From Lates calcarifer (Eukaryota > Chordata > Actinopteri > Centropomidae), in the NCBI RefSeq assembly GCF_001640805.2, contig NC_066850.1:10140510-10204509 (forward strand): a DNA stretch of 64,000 nucleotides, written 5' to 3'. Shown here in pieces: positions 1 through 11,740 of this stretch. Within the stretch, counting starts at the first letter, position 1, and every line of letters starts with the position of its first letter. The notes under the pieces are model-generated. The model searched no databases. It worked only from the letters and a program-made list of their open reading frames with translations, and was not told the origin of the DNA. The translations under genes and the position numbers were made by a program.

Positions 1-571
1 TAGATTTGTTATTGACTATGCTAATCAGGCAGCACATGCTCAAAATGCTGTTAATTCAGTTGAGTTGTTGCTATTTCTGTCATTTTTCCCATTTGCTCAT
101 CCATTTTAATAAGCTCCAAACCTCCAGAGAGGGAGGGAGCATGCGAATTTGAATGTTGTTGATGACTCACAAAGTCCATGCCAAGCAGAATAGGAGGCAG
201 CTCTGGGGAGCATCAGCAACCTCTGAAGGTCACTCTACACTGTTACCATGACAGCGCCGGCCTCGCTCTGAGAAGTTGTTGCCGTTGTGTTCGTGTTGTT
301 GTCGTGGCATGATTTAAGAGAGGGGGGCCTGCCTTGGGATGCGTGCAAGCAAACATGTGCGTCTACAGCCCCCACCCCACCCCCCACCCCCTTCTCCTCC
401 TCATCAGCACTACCAAGTCAGCAGGGGAGAAGCAGAGGTGCATGTTCAGCCCTGAGCAGAGTCTCTCATTCTGAGCCTTCCCCTGGGAAGGACACACACA
501 AACACGCACAAGCATCATCGAGAGGGCTGTCAGAGAATCAGAAAGAATCTTCTCCCGGTGAATCCTGGGTA

Positions 572-591
572 TGTGTGTGTGTGTGTGTGTG
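572..591. repeat. (TG)n microsatellite
   Basis: Ten uninterrupted TG units. It lies inside a plus-strand open frame of 136 codons and forces the VCVCV run in that translation, which is one reason to distrust the frame. Confidence 0.95.
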
Positions 592-1503
592 GGAGCCAAA
601 GTGGCCAGAGTTTCACCTCTCTCCGTGCCACCCTGCAATATGTAAACAGAGTGTGAATAGGCTCCGTGCAGATGGTTTAGACAGACACAAGCACTAATCA
701 TCCATCTGTCATCTACACTTACTCTGAAAAAATGGCTGTCAACCGCTAAAATGTAGCCGTCTCCGTCCTCTTTGTCCTTCCATTCATCCGTCAGCCATCA
801 CCACCCGTGGCTGCCTGCCCTATCTATGGAATACGTGCATCGGCAGACGGCTCGCAGGTGGTTGGTAGCTGAGCAGGAGGAGTGCAGAGTTCATCCATAA
901 ATGCATGACCATTCCCATGGCAGCTCACTAGGGAGCTCGACTTCATAGGAAGCTCTAACAAGGCGGGCAATTATCCCTGTTAGGTTTCATTCCACTCCAG
1001 CGTGAGGTGTGCTGTCCTAGAGGGTCTGGACCTTGAATGCCTGGAAACGTCCCCTCAAGACTTGTTGCTCAAAGACTGAGCAAGATTAATGTTCATATGT
1101 GAAAGGCCATGTAGGTGGTTTGAGGTGTTTTTAGCCCATTAACTGCAAATTGCCTGTATTTTACATTACTGCTTGGCCTTTTCCAAAGTTTTTATAATGG
1201 TTTTCTACCTGCCAGGCAGTCTCAGGCTTCACTTCATTTCCCTGTGCTGTGAAAATCAACATGAGGAGACTCTAACCTTGCCTGAGGCAGGTTATCCATC
1301 ACAAGATCGAAGATTTTGACTTTGGCTAACTTCACATGGGAGAGCAGTTGTGGGAAGCTTCGGAAACTTATGTTTGGTGTGTCCAAGATTTGACAGTTGC
1401 CTGCAGTTAACAATTACTAAAAAGTTCTTGCACACCAGAAAACACTTTGTGTCAATTCTGCACATGGAGTGCACAGATCTGACAAAAACTATCTCACCAC
1501 AAG

Positions 1504-1565
1504 CTCCATTTAGTAGCTGTTCTGGAGCTTTCAGCCGTATTATATTATTTATATTATCTTCTCAA
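1504..1565 (+). mobile_element. Fragment of TTTAGTAGCTG interspersed repeat
   Basis: The sequence CCATTTAGTAGCTG followed by TTCTGGAGCTTTCA matches the left part of the fuller element at 14661-14856 (CCATTTAGTAGCTG, then CTTCAGAGCTTTCA). Only about 60 bp of the left end can be followed here before similarity fades. It is best read as an old truncated copy of the same non-autonomous, inverted-repeat element. Confidence 0.5.
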
Positions 1566-1966
1566 CTGTGGGATATAGGCCCTCTGTGGTCCTCCATTGG
1601 CCCATTAACTGTCTGTCTCTGGTTTTGGTGAATCTGTGAATGAGAGTTCTTAATAGCACCTGTGTGGACCTGAGTGCGGCTGCCTATCCTACCACAGGAA
1701 CTGTTTAAATCAACTCTTAAAAGTTAAATACCAACTTTTTAATGAACAGCAGGAGGACTATTATTTCCACATTAAGCTCGATGTACTAATATTTGATGTC
1801 TTGCCTGTATGGTCCATTTGTTATCCTTTGATAAATGTGAGCTGTCTGCTCTTAGTTTATGTAATTTGTTTTATTGGTTGCTGCCAACGTTTGCCTTGTG
1901 CAGCTTTGACTGTCTATGTGCTTTCTTTTAAACACTTGCCAACTTCTGCTGGACAAAAAATGAAAT

Positions 1967-2007
1967 GTGAGTGTGTGTATGTGTATGTGTGTGTGCATGT
2001 GTGTGTC
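1967..2007. repeat. Imperfect TG/TATG repeat
   Basis: About 40 bp of TG units interrupted by TA and CA steps. It encodes the CVYVYVCVHVC run of an overlapping 102-codon frame, which is therefore rejected as a gene. Confidence 0.9.
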
Positions 2008-2790
2008 TTCCCTATTTGCGGAGTTGTGGTTGCTTCACTGGAGCATTACGACACTGACATTCAGACACGCTATGCTGAGAGGGCCACCCAGAGCATCGTG
2101 GGCAGGTGACACATGGCTGAAAAGGTCGTTCTCCACGTGGTGCTACCCATGATCCCACACTAGCAGGAATCATCCACTGGGCGCATGATGGTATAGATCC
2201 AGGAAAAGCTGTACAATATGAAGTGGCCTTTAACACAAAGAAAAACACAACTGTCAGGTTAGTTCTTCCACCAAATGTCATTATCCTTCTATTATTCTGT
2301 CTTATTGTATGACAGCCTGTACATTAAGATTGTTTTTCTCAGATATGGGGGTCACCTTGACAGGCTTTTGATGTTTTCTGAATAACCTAGAAATCTGGCT
2401 GTCCAATCAGATGTTAAAATCACTGGCCAGTCCACTGGAGATCACTGTAACTTTGGCATCCATCACACAGAAAAAAAGGTCATCTTGACTGTGGCATATG
2501 GAAGGAAGGAGACAGAGAAAGAGCAAGAACAGACTGGAACAGCATATTTTGCACTCTAGTTTACATAATGGCCGGCTGGAAGGGGGGTATTGCGGGAAAC
2601 ACTGTGAAACAGCAATGTTGATGGTTTTGAAACTCCTCTCCAAAGCCATTAGTGATTAGATAAAGAGTGTAGATGGACTTGTAATGATGCTCTCTCGCAT
2701 GTTCTCTCTCTTTATCTCTTGCCTCAGCCAGATGAAAGACATCGAGAGCCTCAGGAGGCCTTTGTTGTGGACATTATTTTACCCTTGCAG

Positions 2791-2860
2791 GCACCATATA
2801 CCACTCCATGCCACTGCTCAACCTGCAATTGCACCTGCCTGCTTTGATCACAGGTTATTG
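2791..2860 (+). other. Weak candidate internal exon
   Basis: A 70-nt segment lies between a usable acceptor (pyrimidine-rich tail ending CCCTTGCAG) and a usable donor (TTG|GTAAGAA). Two of the three frames are open across it, and the translation matches nothing I know. It sits only about 0.5 kb upstream of the CpG-rich promoter, so if real it would end an upstream plus-strand gene or belong to a longer isoform. Acceptor and donor pairs of this quality also occur by chance in introns. Confidence 0.15.
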
Positions 2861-3299
2861 GTAAGAAATATGAACTTGAATAATGCTCAGGCTGAAATAC
2901 CCTGAGCTCAGGTGCTCGACAGGTTTGACTGACATCATGAAACCCAATCAAAGCTTCAATTATTTTATTTATTATTTTATTCTGGATGTCCAGTGGGGTT
3001 TTTCTTTTATTAAATTTCCGAACACAAGTTCCTGGACATGTCTCTGATCTTTTATTAGTAACCTACTATTAGTAGTAATTAGGCATATTCAAAGGCCAAA
3101 TCTAGATAATATCACATTAAACACAAAAAGTCTTCACCTGTAGGAGCAGGTGTGATCCATTACCAGTTTTTTTTTCTCAGAAAGCCAACTAAATGATATT
3201 GTAAAGAAAAGAGTTGTAATAAAGTTAAATTTGCTTTTGTCTGTCACATTTGACAGTGTGTTGAGTCTGCTGTCAAAAAAGTAGGCTAAATTATCCTAA

Positions 3300-3460
3300 G
3301 CATTTTACCCGCCCGGGAAAACGTACACCTTCTCACCTGGTCGAAAATCCTGGTAACACCGGAAAATATATCGAACGCACCCTTCGCATTAACAAGGCAG
3401 TCTCGCGCCGACGCTAGGGTCGTTTGTACGACGATAAAAACACTCGTTGCTACTGTTAAT
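3300..3460. promoter_or_regulatory. CpG-rich core promoter, possibly divergent
   Basis: About 16 CpG dinucleotides occur in about 150 bp, against almost none in the kilobases on either side, so this is a small CpG island. It includes a CCCGCCCGGG box and the CpG cluster TCTCGCGCCGACGC. A weak AT box (GATAAAAAC, 3433-3441) lies upstream of the plus-strand leader exon. A plus-strand donor follows at 3719/3720 and a minus-strand donor precedes it at 3337/3336, so transcription in both directions is plausible. The start sites are inferred, not seen. Confidence 0.7.
3337..3430 (-). other. Possible first exon of a divergent transcript
   Basis: Read on the minus strand, CpG-rich sequence runs into CGACCAG|GTGAGAAGG, a near-consensus donor, with the last exon base at 3337. 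The segment has no long open frame, so it would be non-coding leader or a promoter-antisense transcript. The upstream boundary (about 3430) is a guess from the CpG block. No minus-strand downstream exon can be recognised between 1 and 3300, so any partner exon must lie outside the window or be missed. Confidence 0.3.
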
Positions 3461-3474
3461 AAGTTTGTGTGAAC

Positions 3475-3537
3475 ATGCCACTTAAGGTGGACTCTCGGGA
3501 GGAACCGTGTTTTTGTTGCGCTCCCTGCTCCTGCTAA
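3475..3537 (+). other. Short upstream ORF in leader exon
   Basis: An ATG at 3475 opens 20 codons (starting MPLKVDSREE, cysteine-rich at the end) and stops at TAA, 182 nt before the donor. The context is GAACATGC, with C rather than A or G at -3 and C at +4, so initiation would be weak. If the transcript starts upstream of 3475, this would act as an upstream ORF and could dampen translation of the main frame. No similarity to a known peptide is claimed. Confidence 0.25.
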
Positions 3538-3573
3538 CCGTTAGCTTCACCGCAAAGTTGGTTAGCTGTACCT

Positions 3574-3595
3574 GTTAGCTAGCTAGCAAGCTAAC
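3574..3595. repeat. Self-complementary GTTAGC/GCTAAC block
   Basis: GTTAGC at the left and GCTAAC at the right are perfect inverted complements separated by 10 bases that contain TAGCTAGC. It lies in the leader exon and could form a small hairpin in the RNA. Such GTTAGCTAGC runs are frequent in teleost genomes, so it need not be functional. Confidence 0.5.
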
Positions 3596-3719
3596 GACGG
3601 CGTGGGTTAGCCCCTAATTAACAACAGTGGGCTTCAAGGTGTCCTTGACCGTGGAGGTGTCCTGTCACCAGGCCTTCTTAAGGGATTTACTGAGATTTCA
3701 ACCGCTTCACAACGCCAAG

Positions 3720-6700
3720 GTAAGAGTATAATTTGCTTCTTGTTCTAACAAAGTTTACCTGTTAATATCTTTACAGTCTACTGTTATGTGTTTGGATAAT
3801 AATAGTAAGCCTGGGGTTGTCTAAAGTTAGCTGCTGTCTGTATTATTACCTTCTGCTAGGGTCGAAGTGGCTTCTGTCCTCAGTATTTCATACATTAGTA
3901 CTGTCTTTACAGGTATAGAAATGGCTGGTCTAGTTTTTTCTTTATTCACTGTGCATTTACGTATTTGGCTTCATCTAATTTACATTACATGGCAATATAG
4001 TAGGCACATCTACATTTCCCCCCACTCTCTTAATATGTAGCTTTGGAGAAATGTGTCACCTCAAAGTTATGGATTTATGTGTAAGCTTGTTTCATATTTC
4101 TTACCATAATTGCACCTGAACTGCGGCTGCTGCTGCTCTGCTCATTTACAACTCTTTTAGTAATACTGCTGCAAGCACTCACTGCTGCAACTGCCTGTGT
4201 TTGTCATAAAGCATTTTATAAAGCTCACCTCCACCCAAGTGGGCTGTTTATTCCCCTGAGTGAAAGTTTATTATTATCACACCCAAACTGTGCTGTGCTT
4301 AGTTTGGATTTTGCTTGTTGGGAATGAAAGCACTAAATACCACATTTGAACACAATCTGCATTTACATAAAATAATCTGCCTTTTGTGAGTTGGCTGACT
4401 GAGCTGTAAGTTTGTAGTTTGCTTATACAAAACCTTTGGAGTGTGAATTGCTGCAGTGATTATGTTAGACCCCAGAGAAACCAACAGCAACAATCTAACC
4501 ATTGATTTCACGGTTTTTTTCTAATAGTGTGCTCAAACACAGATGACCTCGCCTTGTCTGTGTGCTTTCGCTTTCTTCTCTTCAATTTTCTTTCTCCAGA
4601 TACCCGTATTAGTCTGTCCAAAGTAAATCTCACTGACCACTTCTCATTGTTAACCCAACACAGTCATTTTCGAAATCACTGCTTTTCAAAAATGCATTTA
4701 AAATGTTGGTAATAGGAATTTTTGTGTGGCTTTCTTATGGGGGTTGTCTGCTTGAATGCAGGTCTTTCAGCCAGTAAGAAACTGAGAAGAAAAACATCTG
4801 GAATTGATGTGCATCTGTGTTCTCAAAACACATTTACTGTCCCTAATTAAAAAGTCTGTAATTGAGAGGCATAATGTGATATCTGATGCTAATATGGTGC
4901 TTTATTTGCAACTAGAGCAATTGATGTGTGAAACTGATATCCTGGTGCTTAGTGAACTGCCATGGGAGCCCCAAAAATAAAAGAGCGTGTATTTGCCAGT
5001 TGTTGGAAATGTAGAACAGCTAATACTATAAGGCGTATTACCGAAATTAGGCACAGGCATAACACAGGCATTCTTATCTTATACCTTCTAAATATGCATT
5101 GTACACAGAGAGGCATTTTATTTCTTTGCTGTTTTAGGCAACTAATGGGTGTTTTCAAGGTTTGGCAGCTCTTTCAGTCTACTCCCCATGTAATGTTCAT
5201 TCTTTACAGCTTGTGCAGCCTGCATCAGTCATTTTATCACGAGAAAGCGGCTTCAGCACGATGTTCATTTTGCTCATGCAGTCGAAGTGTTGCAGCAGAC
5301 AAAAAGATAGAGTGCTTCACTTTCAAACAGTTTAGAGGAGGCTGCAAATTACATGGGCACTTCCATTACTTTTAATCGTGTTAAGCACTTAGAGGATTGC
5401 ATTGCATGCTGGGAGATAGGTCTATAGAATCCAAGGACTTCACAGAAGTGAAATCTGTAGGATAAGCTCAGCTTGGAGTGTATGGGGAAGAGGACTCAGC
5501 TATAATGGCGTTGCACAATGGCACCCAGCTGCAGGCGCAGGATAGTTGGAGCAGTTGGTCACATGGCGTGCCACAGTGGGTCCGCGCACACGGCATTCGC
5601 CTCAGCAGGTCCTCATCTGCTTTTCAAATGATAAGCCTCTCTCAGCCTCTCTTCCTTCATGTGAAAGGAGGCTATAAACAGGCCCGAGACGTGCCGAATA
5701 ATCCACCTTCTCTCATCTTTTCCACAACTTAACTGATCTGAAGACTAAAACAACAGCCGTTTGATTTGCAGTCAAGTGAGGAAAATGTGGCAGCGGGGAA
5801 ACCCACTCGACCATGGGCTCTGTTCAGTATGCACTTCCAGCTGACAGGCTGATGAGCTGCAATCAGCCCTCCCACTCTGACTGGTCCATGCTGTGGCAAT
5901 GATTGGTGAGTTATGGTGGAAGAACAGGCGGACTGGGCTGCTTAGAGCTAAATATGGGAATGTAAGTTTTTTTGGTGCCTTAAAAACATTGGGTCATTAA
6001 CAGTAACCTTCTTCAAAACTATATATTGATATGTGTTAAGATGTTTGAAAGAGGTGAGATCACTGTATAAATGCTTGTGACACAAAGTGTTTGGAAGCAC
6101 ATATAGTTTCTGGCTTGAGTAAGCTGACTTTTATTGTCAAATTCTTTTTCTGTGATACAAAAGGTCATAAATGTAATGGACTTTTGCTCATAGCAGGATA
6201 AAACAGAACAACACATAATGGTCAGAAATGGTTACTAATGTCTTATTCTTCAGTATTGCCCTTTAGCAGCTGACTTATTGGATAAATATGACTTTTCATG
6301 AGCTAATTTCGTAGTTTCTTTGTTGTCGTTTTGTTGATTAGGGCTTCATACACTTCATCAAGCTCAGGAGTTAATATGCAGCTAAAACATACTTGCGTGG
6401 CACTAAATGGTTGTCTAAATAATATATCCTTGTATCTATAGGCTGCCTTGCTGAGCTATTAATGACATTTCATAACCCTGAGAGCCTCAGTGTTTATTTT
6501 ACAGCAGATTACTGTTCACCTTGTGGTTTAGTAAATTCTAATATTCTTTTTGTGTCACTGTAATTTTTAAAAATAGGGGTTGAGGGCCTATCTCTTGAAA
6601 AATGGGCTGCAATGAGACATGCCTGTTATTTCAGTGGTAAATGACTACCAGGGCTGAGGCTGTTGTTCTCCTAAAAGCCTAACACACATTATGTCCAAAA

Positions 6701-9700
6701 TAAAAATGCTCCAGTTATGTCCCTTCTAATCCAAAGCATAAGGGGCGGAAGATTGTTTACTTAACAGAAAATGCAGTTTAATGGTTTATGTAATGAGTGT
6801 GTGTTGTGAGAGTTTAGAATGGGGCGCTATTAGTACTTTACACACCATATTCAACCCATGATGCTATGCATAGTGGACGTAATGCAGGCATATACCTATA
6901 CAGTGCACTCTCATTTACCTGCCAGCTCATCAATTGAAATATAGGCAGAGTGCGGTGAAACTTAATATACACATTACACTGTTACTGATTCACTGAATAT
7001 TGCCTCCGGTCTCTTCATACTTCAAAGACGGCCTGTTTCACTTTCACATTCCCAGGAGAGAGTAAACACTGTGACACAAATCCCACAGCACCATCAGAAC
7101 TCCTGAAACCATAACCTCAAAGACTCCAAACCCACAGCTGAACCTACCTGGCCAATCACAGCTAAATTTGTCAGGATGCCCGCTGAAGCTGCACAGCCCA
7201 CTTCTGTCAACAAGTACACAATTTCTGCTGAGATATCAGAGGAAATCAGGGACCCTGTTTGAGGCTTTCAGAGCTGCTCTCGAAGTTGAAATAATGTCAC
7301 GGATTCAGTAAAAGCCTTAGAGGACAGGATCCACAGCTTGTTTATCTACCTGTAGTTAGATTGAACCCCAGGGAATAAAGCAAAAGATAAGAGTGTCTAA
7401 AGTTTTATCAAACGCTGTAGGTTGTCTGATGTTTCAGATCACAAATGCCATGCTAGTTATTGCCAGTCAAGTCCGTTTTGTATTTTAAACCACTCTTCCT
7501 TCTTTTACAACTGTCTTTTAGCCACAGGGATTAGCTCTGTCTTGAGAAATTAGCTTGAGTGTGAAACTTGTAAGGTGCTAAAGGCAGTAGTGTAAACAAT
7601 TTGTCGAAACCTAGAGCTGTCATGACACCCAGCCTCCAATTTTCTTTTGCTCCTGCTGTTGTGACACTCTGCCAAAAAAACTTTGAGGAAAAGAAAGTTT
7701 TCAATTACAGCCTTTCAGCAGAATGATGGCACTTCTTCTCAGTCTAACTTTTGTTCACGGGTCCACCTCCTTTTATCTTCCTCCGCTCTCTGAAACCATC
7801 AAACCAGACTATTTTCTCTGAGGTGGGGGAGTTGGGACGAGTAAGTCCTTGTGACCATGACTGATAACTGTGGATGATCTGAGATGAAAATTACAGTGCA
7901 CTACCACCAGCCTTATCACGCATGATGGCATGACAAAACCTTCCCTCCTTCATAAAATGGTGGAAAAAGTATATTTCAGAAATGATAGAAGTCTCTTTGT
8001 GTTATGTAATGAGCTAAATTATACATAATACTGCCCAGGAAAATTATAGGATGTCAGTCGCTTCTGTCATCTCTACTTAACCATCCTGTGATTAATTGTT
8101 CTGGCCTTGAGATCAGCTCTGATCCTTACAGGTGTGGATGGGTTTGCTTTGCAATAAAGCTCCTTATCCTTCATGAGAACATCATTGTTTTGTTCCACTT
8201 TATTCAGAACACAGGTGGTAATCAAAACATTAATTGCAGAGTGACACTTCATAATTACACAACCTCCTCTGGACTTGTGGTTTTGGCTCAAAATGTTCAA
8301 CAAATAGCATTTCTTTGTCATGTTAATACTTTTGGAATAAATTAAAAGTAAAAGGAGTTATTTCAGCAATACTAGTGTGAGTAAATCCCATTAAATAAGA
8401 AATATTCTGTTTTTAGTGCACCCTTCACCTGCTCCTCTGTGGCTTTTGCATACATTTAGTACTTAAACGGCATAATGTATTAAATGAATTATTCAAACAC
8501 CTTTGAGTGATCCACGTTCACGCAACATACAACGAGTTGTAATTCATAATTTATAGAAGGGCTAATAGTCCTGAACCAGAAAATTTCTTCTAACCTTGGA
8601 GAATCAGTAATTACATTAACCTGTTTTTTTCGTTGTCATTGTTTCCAAATGACTCTCAATCAAGCATGTGGGTTGCTCACACATTATAAATTACAGAGCA
8701 GGATAAAGTCAGTGGACAATGGTGATTTTTTTGAAAAACAGATTGAACCTTTTTTTATGACAACTAATTAATCAAATCCAATCTTTATGAATAGTAAATG
8801 CTGTTTTTATGCGGTTGACACAGTGCAATTACATATATTGAAAGATGGCTGGGATAACAGTGTGATTGACTGAGCAATTGTTTGAGTGCATTCAGAAAAC
8901 ATGGTTATTTTTCCACTGAAAGCTGTTAAAGTAAAGTCATTATCTGTTGGAAAAATTATAGATTGGATTTTTGTTTTCAATGCCATTCATGCAGTAGGAA
9001 ACCTTGGCTGCCAGATGGTATTAAAAATGCACATAGATAAATGATTAAAATCATGTTCCTCAATACATCCTGAGATCCACAGGATGGCCGTCATTTGTTC
9101 CAGATTGGAAGCTGTGGATCTGTAACATGTTGTACTAGTAGCCTACAGCTGTGAGACTCCACTTGCACTGACATCACGTGACAGCCTGACTAAAAATAAC
9201 CCTCTCTCCAACACATGATGAGGATGATACCCGGACTAAGAATAGGTCCACTGGAGGGAAAACGACATGATAGTAAATCATCAGTGAAGCAGTGGGTGTG
9301 GTGCAACAGAGAAAAGATTTAATAATTTGGCCTTGAAACAATACAATGTCAGCAAAGCCTGTGACAGAATAATTTGCTTGGTACAGCCTTTGCTTGGTAT
9401 CTGTCAGGTATACACGGCGCTGTATCCGCTCCCACCTGCACACATCTCTGCTAATTGACTGGAGGATGGATCTGTAGAAAATGAATCCTGCTGTAACCTT
9501 GGAGGGCTGAGTAAACACGTGGATTACACTCTGCTTTTTGGTTTTTCTTCTGCCTTTTTCTGCTTTTGTGCGGTGAGCAGAGTAGACTCAAGTAATTGTA
9601 TAGGAATCAGTAAGTCTAGAGGAGTGCATTCAGAGCATCTGCAGTGAGGATGGGAAAAGAAAAAACCTAAAAGCTAAGTAGACAGAATGATGGGATTATT

Positions 9701-9999
9701 GCGTATGAGGGAGAAGATGGATGCTTTGATATGTAGGGCAGGACTTTGACCTGGAGGTAAAGAGCTGTTTGACTCTTTGCAGCCTTGGATGTAAGCAACA
9801 GTGCTGTGAATTCACCGCTGGCTTCCAGTAGAGGGAGTGTGGGAGTGAACTGACCTGGAAGAATGAGGGTACAGTTAAGAACTGGTCATCTGGACATTGG
9901 AGGAAGAGGAGAAGGGAGAGTGGTTTTAATAAGGAATCAGGTATTGGCATGATCAGTATTAATTAGACTATATGTTGTAGTGTTCTTCTCTCACTCTGC
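3720..9999 (+). other. Intron 1, proximal part: no gene seen
   Basis: Sequence downstream of the leader donor. I see no convincing exon, RNA gene or large transposon. Small points are an acceptor-like site joined directly to a GT (CTTTACAG|GTATAG, 3912/3913), an E-box TCACGTGA at 9174-9181, and a CTCF-like CCAGTAGAGGGAGTG at 9826-9840. Open frames such as those at 4962-5375 and 9174-9518 have random-looking translations. The base composition is AT-rich with few CpGs, as expected for a teleost intron. Confidence 0.55.
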
Positions 10000-11724
10000 T
10001 TTTTCCTCTCTGCAGCTTAGATGGACTCATTGATACTGAGTTGGTTAGGACTGTCCCTTAAAACTCAGTCGAAAATACCCAAAATGCAAAGTCTTGACTC
10101 ACTGCACTTCTTTTGTAGCAACCACACAGCAATGTAACAGTGTGGCAGGCTGTTAACATAACAGTCTGAGTTGTTGTTGTTAAATGGCCAAACAATAAAA
10201 CATGACTGTGATTGAAACAGAGGGGACAGCACAGTGCTGGACAGGGTGAGGCAAGGAAGCGCCACTTGTTCCTGTTTGCCACTCTGATACTTTCAGTTTC
10301 CGTGTCCAGCTGACAGTGCTGTCATGTCAGCAGCCAGGCATGAGACACACTCCTCGTTGTGGTAGGATTTCATAACTGAGCAGTGACCAAGATGGCAACT
10401 TTTACTCTCTGTGACTGTGCGGAAGCCTGATGTTTGCACATCTCAGATGATGAACTGAGACATATTTCTCCTATTTGTAGATGAGGTGTATGAGGAAAGA
10501 TAAGCTTATAAATGCTGAGTGTTTATAAAAACAAAGAATATAGATAGGAATCAAACAACAACAGGCACCTGACTAACTAATAGATCAAAAATGACCAGAT
10601 GACAAAGATACACAGACTGTTCTCTTTTTGCATTGACTATAACCTTAAGGACCACAGTCTTTCTTCTAAAATGTGTCATATGATATCCACACCATGTGCA
10701 TTGATTTATTTCAGGTATGATTTGTTGCCCTTGGGTGAGCAGAGAAAAGATTTCATGTATCAGGGGTCGTTTTATAGGGGATTGAACCACAGTGCAGCAT
10801 ATCAACGAATCCAACAGTCAGGTTATATATTACCTTTAAGGCACTATATGTGGAGTTGGCAGCACTGTCACTGGGAGGCAGGCAGGCAGCCATCCTGGCT
10901 CCTATACGAATATGATGTGCTCTCAGGCAGACATGTTAGCCCCATTTATCAAGCACCCGAAAATGACTGGGCTGACAGACTGGTCGATGTATGATCATAC
11001 AATCACAGGTGTTATCATGTGTTGGTGTGGAGTCGTCTGTGCATGGCTGGCTCAAGCATCTCCAGGGCAGGTGGGGCGATAAGGCTGGTTGGAGGTCTGG
11101 ATGAACTGATAAGAGGAAGTGGCTCACCTTCTACTTGGATGACCCCTGAGAGGATCAGGGTTGCTGCAATGAACAATGAAGTGGAGGACATCTCTCCATA
11201 GCTGTTTACATCCCACTTGTTTCATTTGTATATTTTTGTGGGAGGATTTTACGAGTTTAAAATATGCAGTGTTATACATCATCTCCATGTTTTATCTTAC
11301 ATTAAATAAATCAAAATTCCTCAATGACCTAAGTATGCACAACTGCATGTCATCAAATGTACCCTCCTCTACGGACACCTGCTGCCCTGTTTACACGACA
11401 GACTAGATATTATCACATCTTCCCATTTAGTCAGTGATGCGCTCAGTGAATATAGAGAATTACCTTTCCATGTCTCAGCTCCAAACTAATCTCCTGAACT
11501 CAATTTTACCATAACAATAGAAACCATTAACAGGCTCAGTGGTTGGAAAACATTACATAATGCCTCCTCAGGTTTCTTGGATTAGTTAAGGCCTAAAACT
11601 GTCGTCTTAGTTTATGAACATCATATAACTTCATATGTTTTTGTCATTACCTAAATTTGTGTAGTCATAATTGATGATTGTAGATTTTAATCCTGAACCA
11701 TTTAAATTGACATTTAGAAATCTT

Positions 11725-11740
11725 AAAAAAAAAAAAAAAA
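11725..11740. repeat. Poly-A tract (A16)
   Basis: Sixteen A residues. There is no adjacent target-site duplication or body that I can identify as a retroposed copy, so it is listed as a simple repeat. Confidence 0.95.

Larger units (their letters stand above)
1..3299. other. 5' flank, no convincing gene
   Basis: No recognisable protein or RNA gene. The stretch holds two TG-type microsatellites, a 60-bp fragment of an interspersed repeat (1504-1565) and one weak exon candidate (2791-2860), each listed separately. The C-rich run near 368-392 (cccaccccaccccccaccccc-type) and the GT tract near 580 produce overlapping open frames on both strands that are low-complexity artefacts. The sequence could be intergenic or the last intron of an upstream gene; nothing in it decides between these. 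Confidence 0.6.
3460..3719 (+). other. 5' leader exon (probably non-coding exon 1)
   Basis: The CpG-rich block grades into about 260 nt that end at a strong donor, CCAAG|GTAAGAG (exon end 3719). The leader carries only a 20-codon upstream reading frame (3475-3537) and no later ATG, so the main start codon must be in a later exon. It also holds a self-complementary GTTAGC...GCTAAC segment (3574-3595), a sequence type common in teleost promoters and leaders. The exon start is inferred from the CpG island and the AT box. The only good later exon in the window is 56610-56664, which would make this intron about 52.9 kb. The gene is not identified. Confidence 0.6.

Noticed and set aside
287..701. 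Overlapping 136- and 112-codon frames on opposite strands
   Set aside because: Both pass through a C-rich run and a TG tract, and neither translation resembles a protein family.
10016..10244. Exon after the very strong acceptor ending at 10015
   Set aside because: All frames meet stops quickly and no good donor follows. A terminal exon is possible but no poly(A) context supports it over chance.
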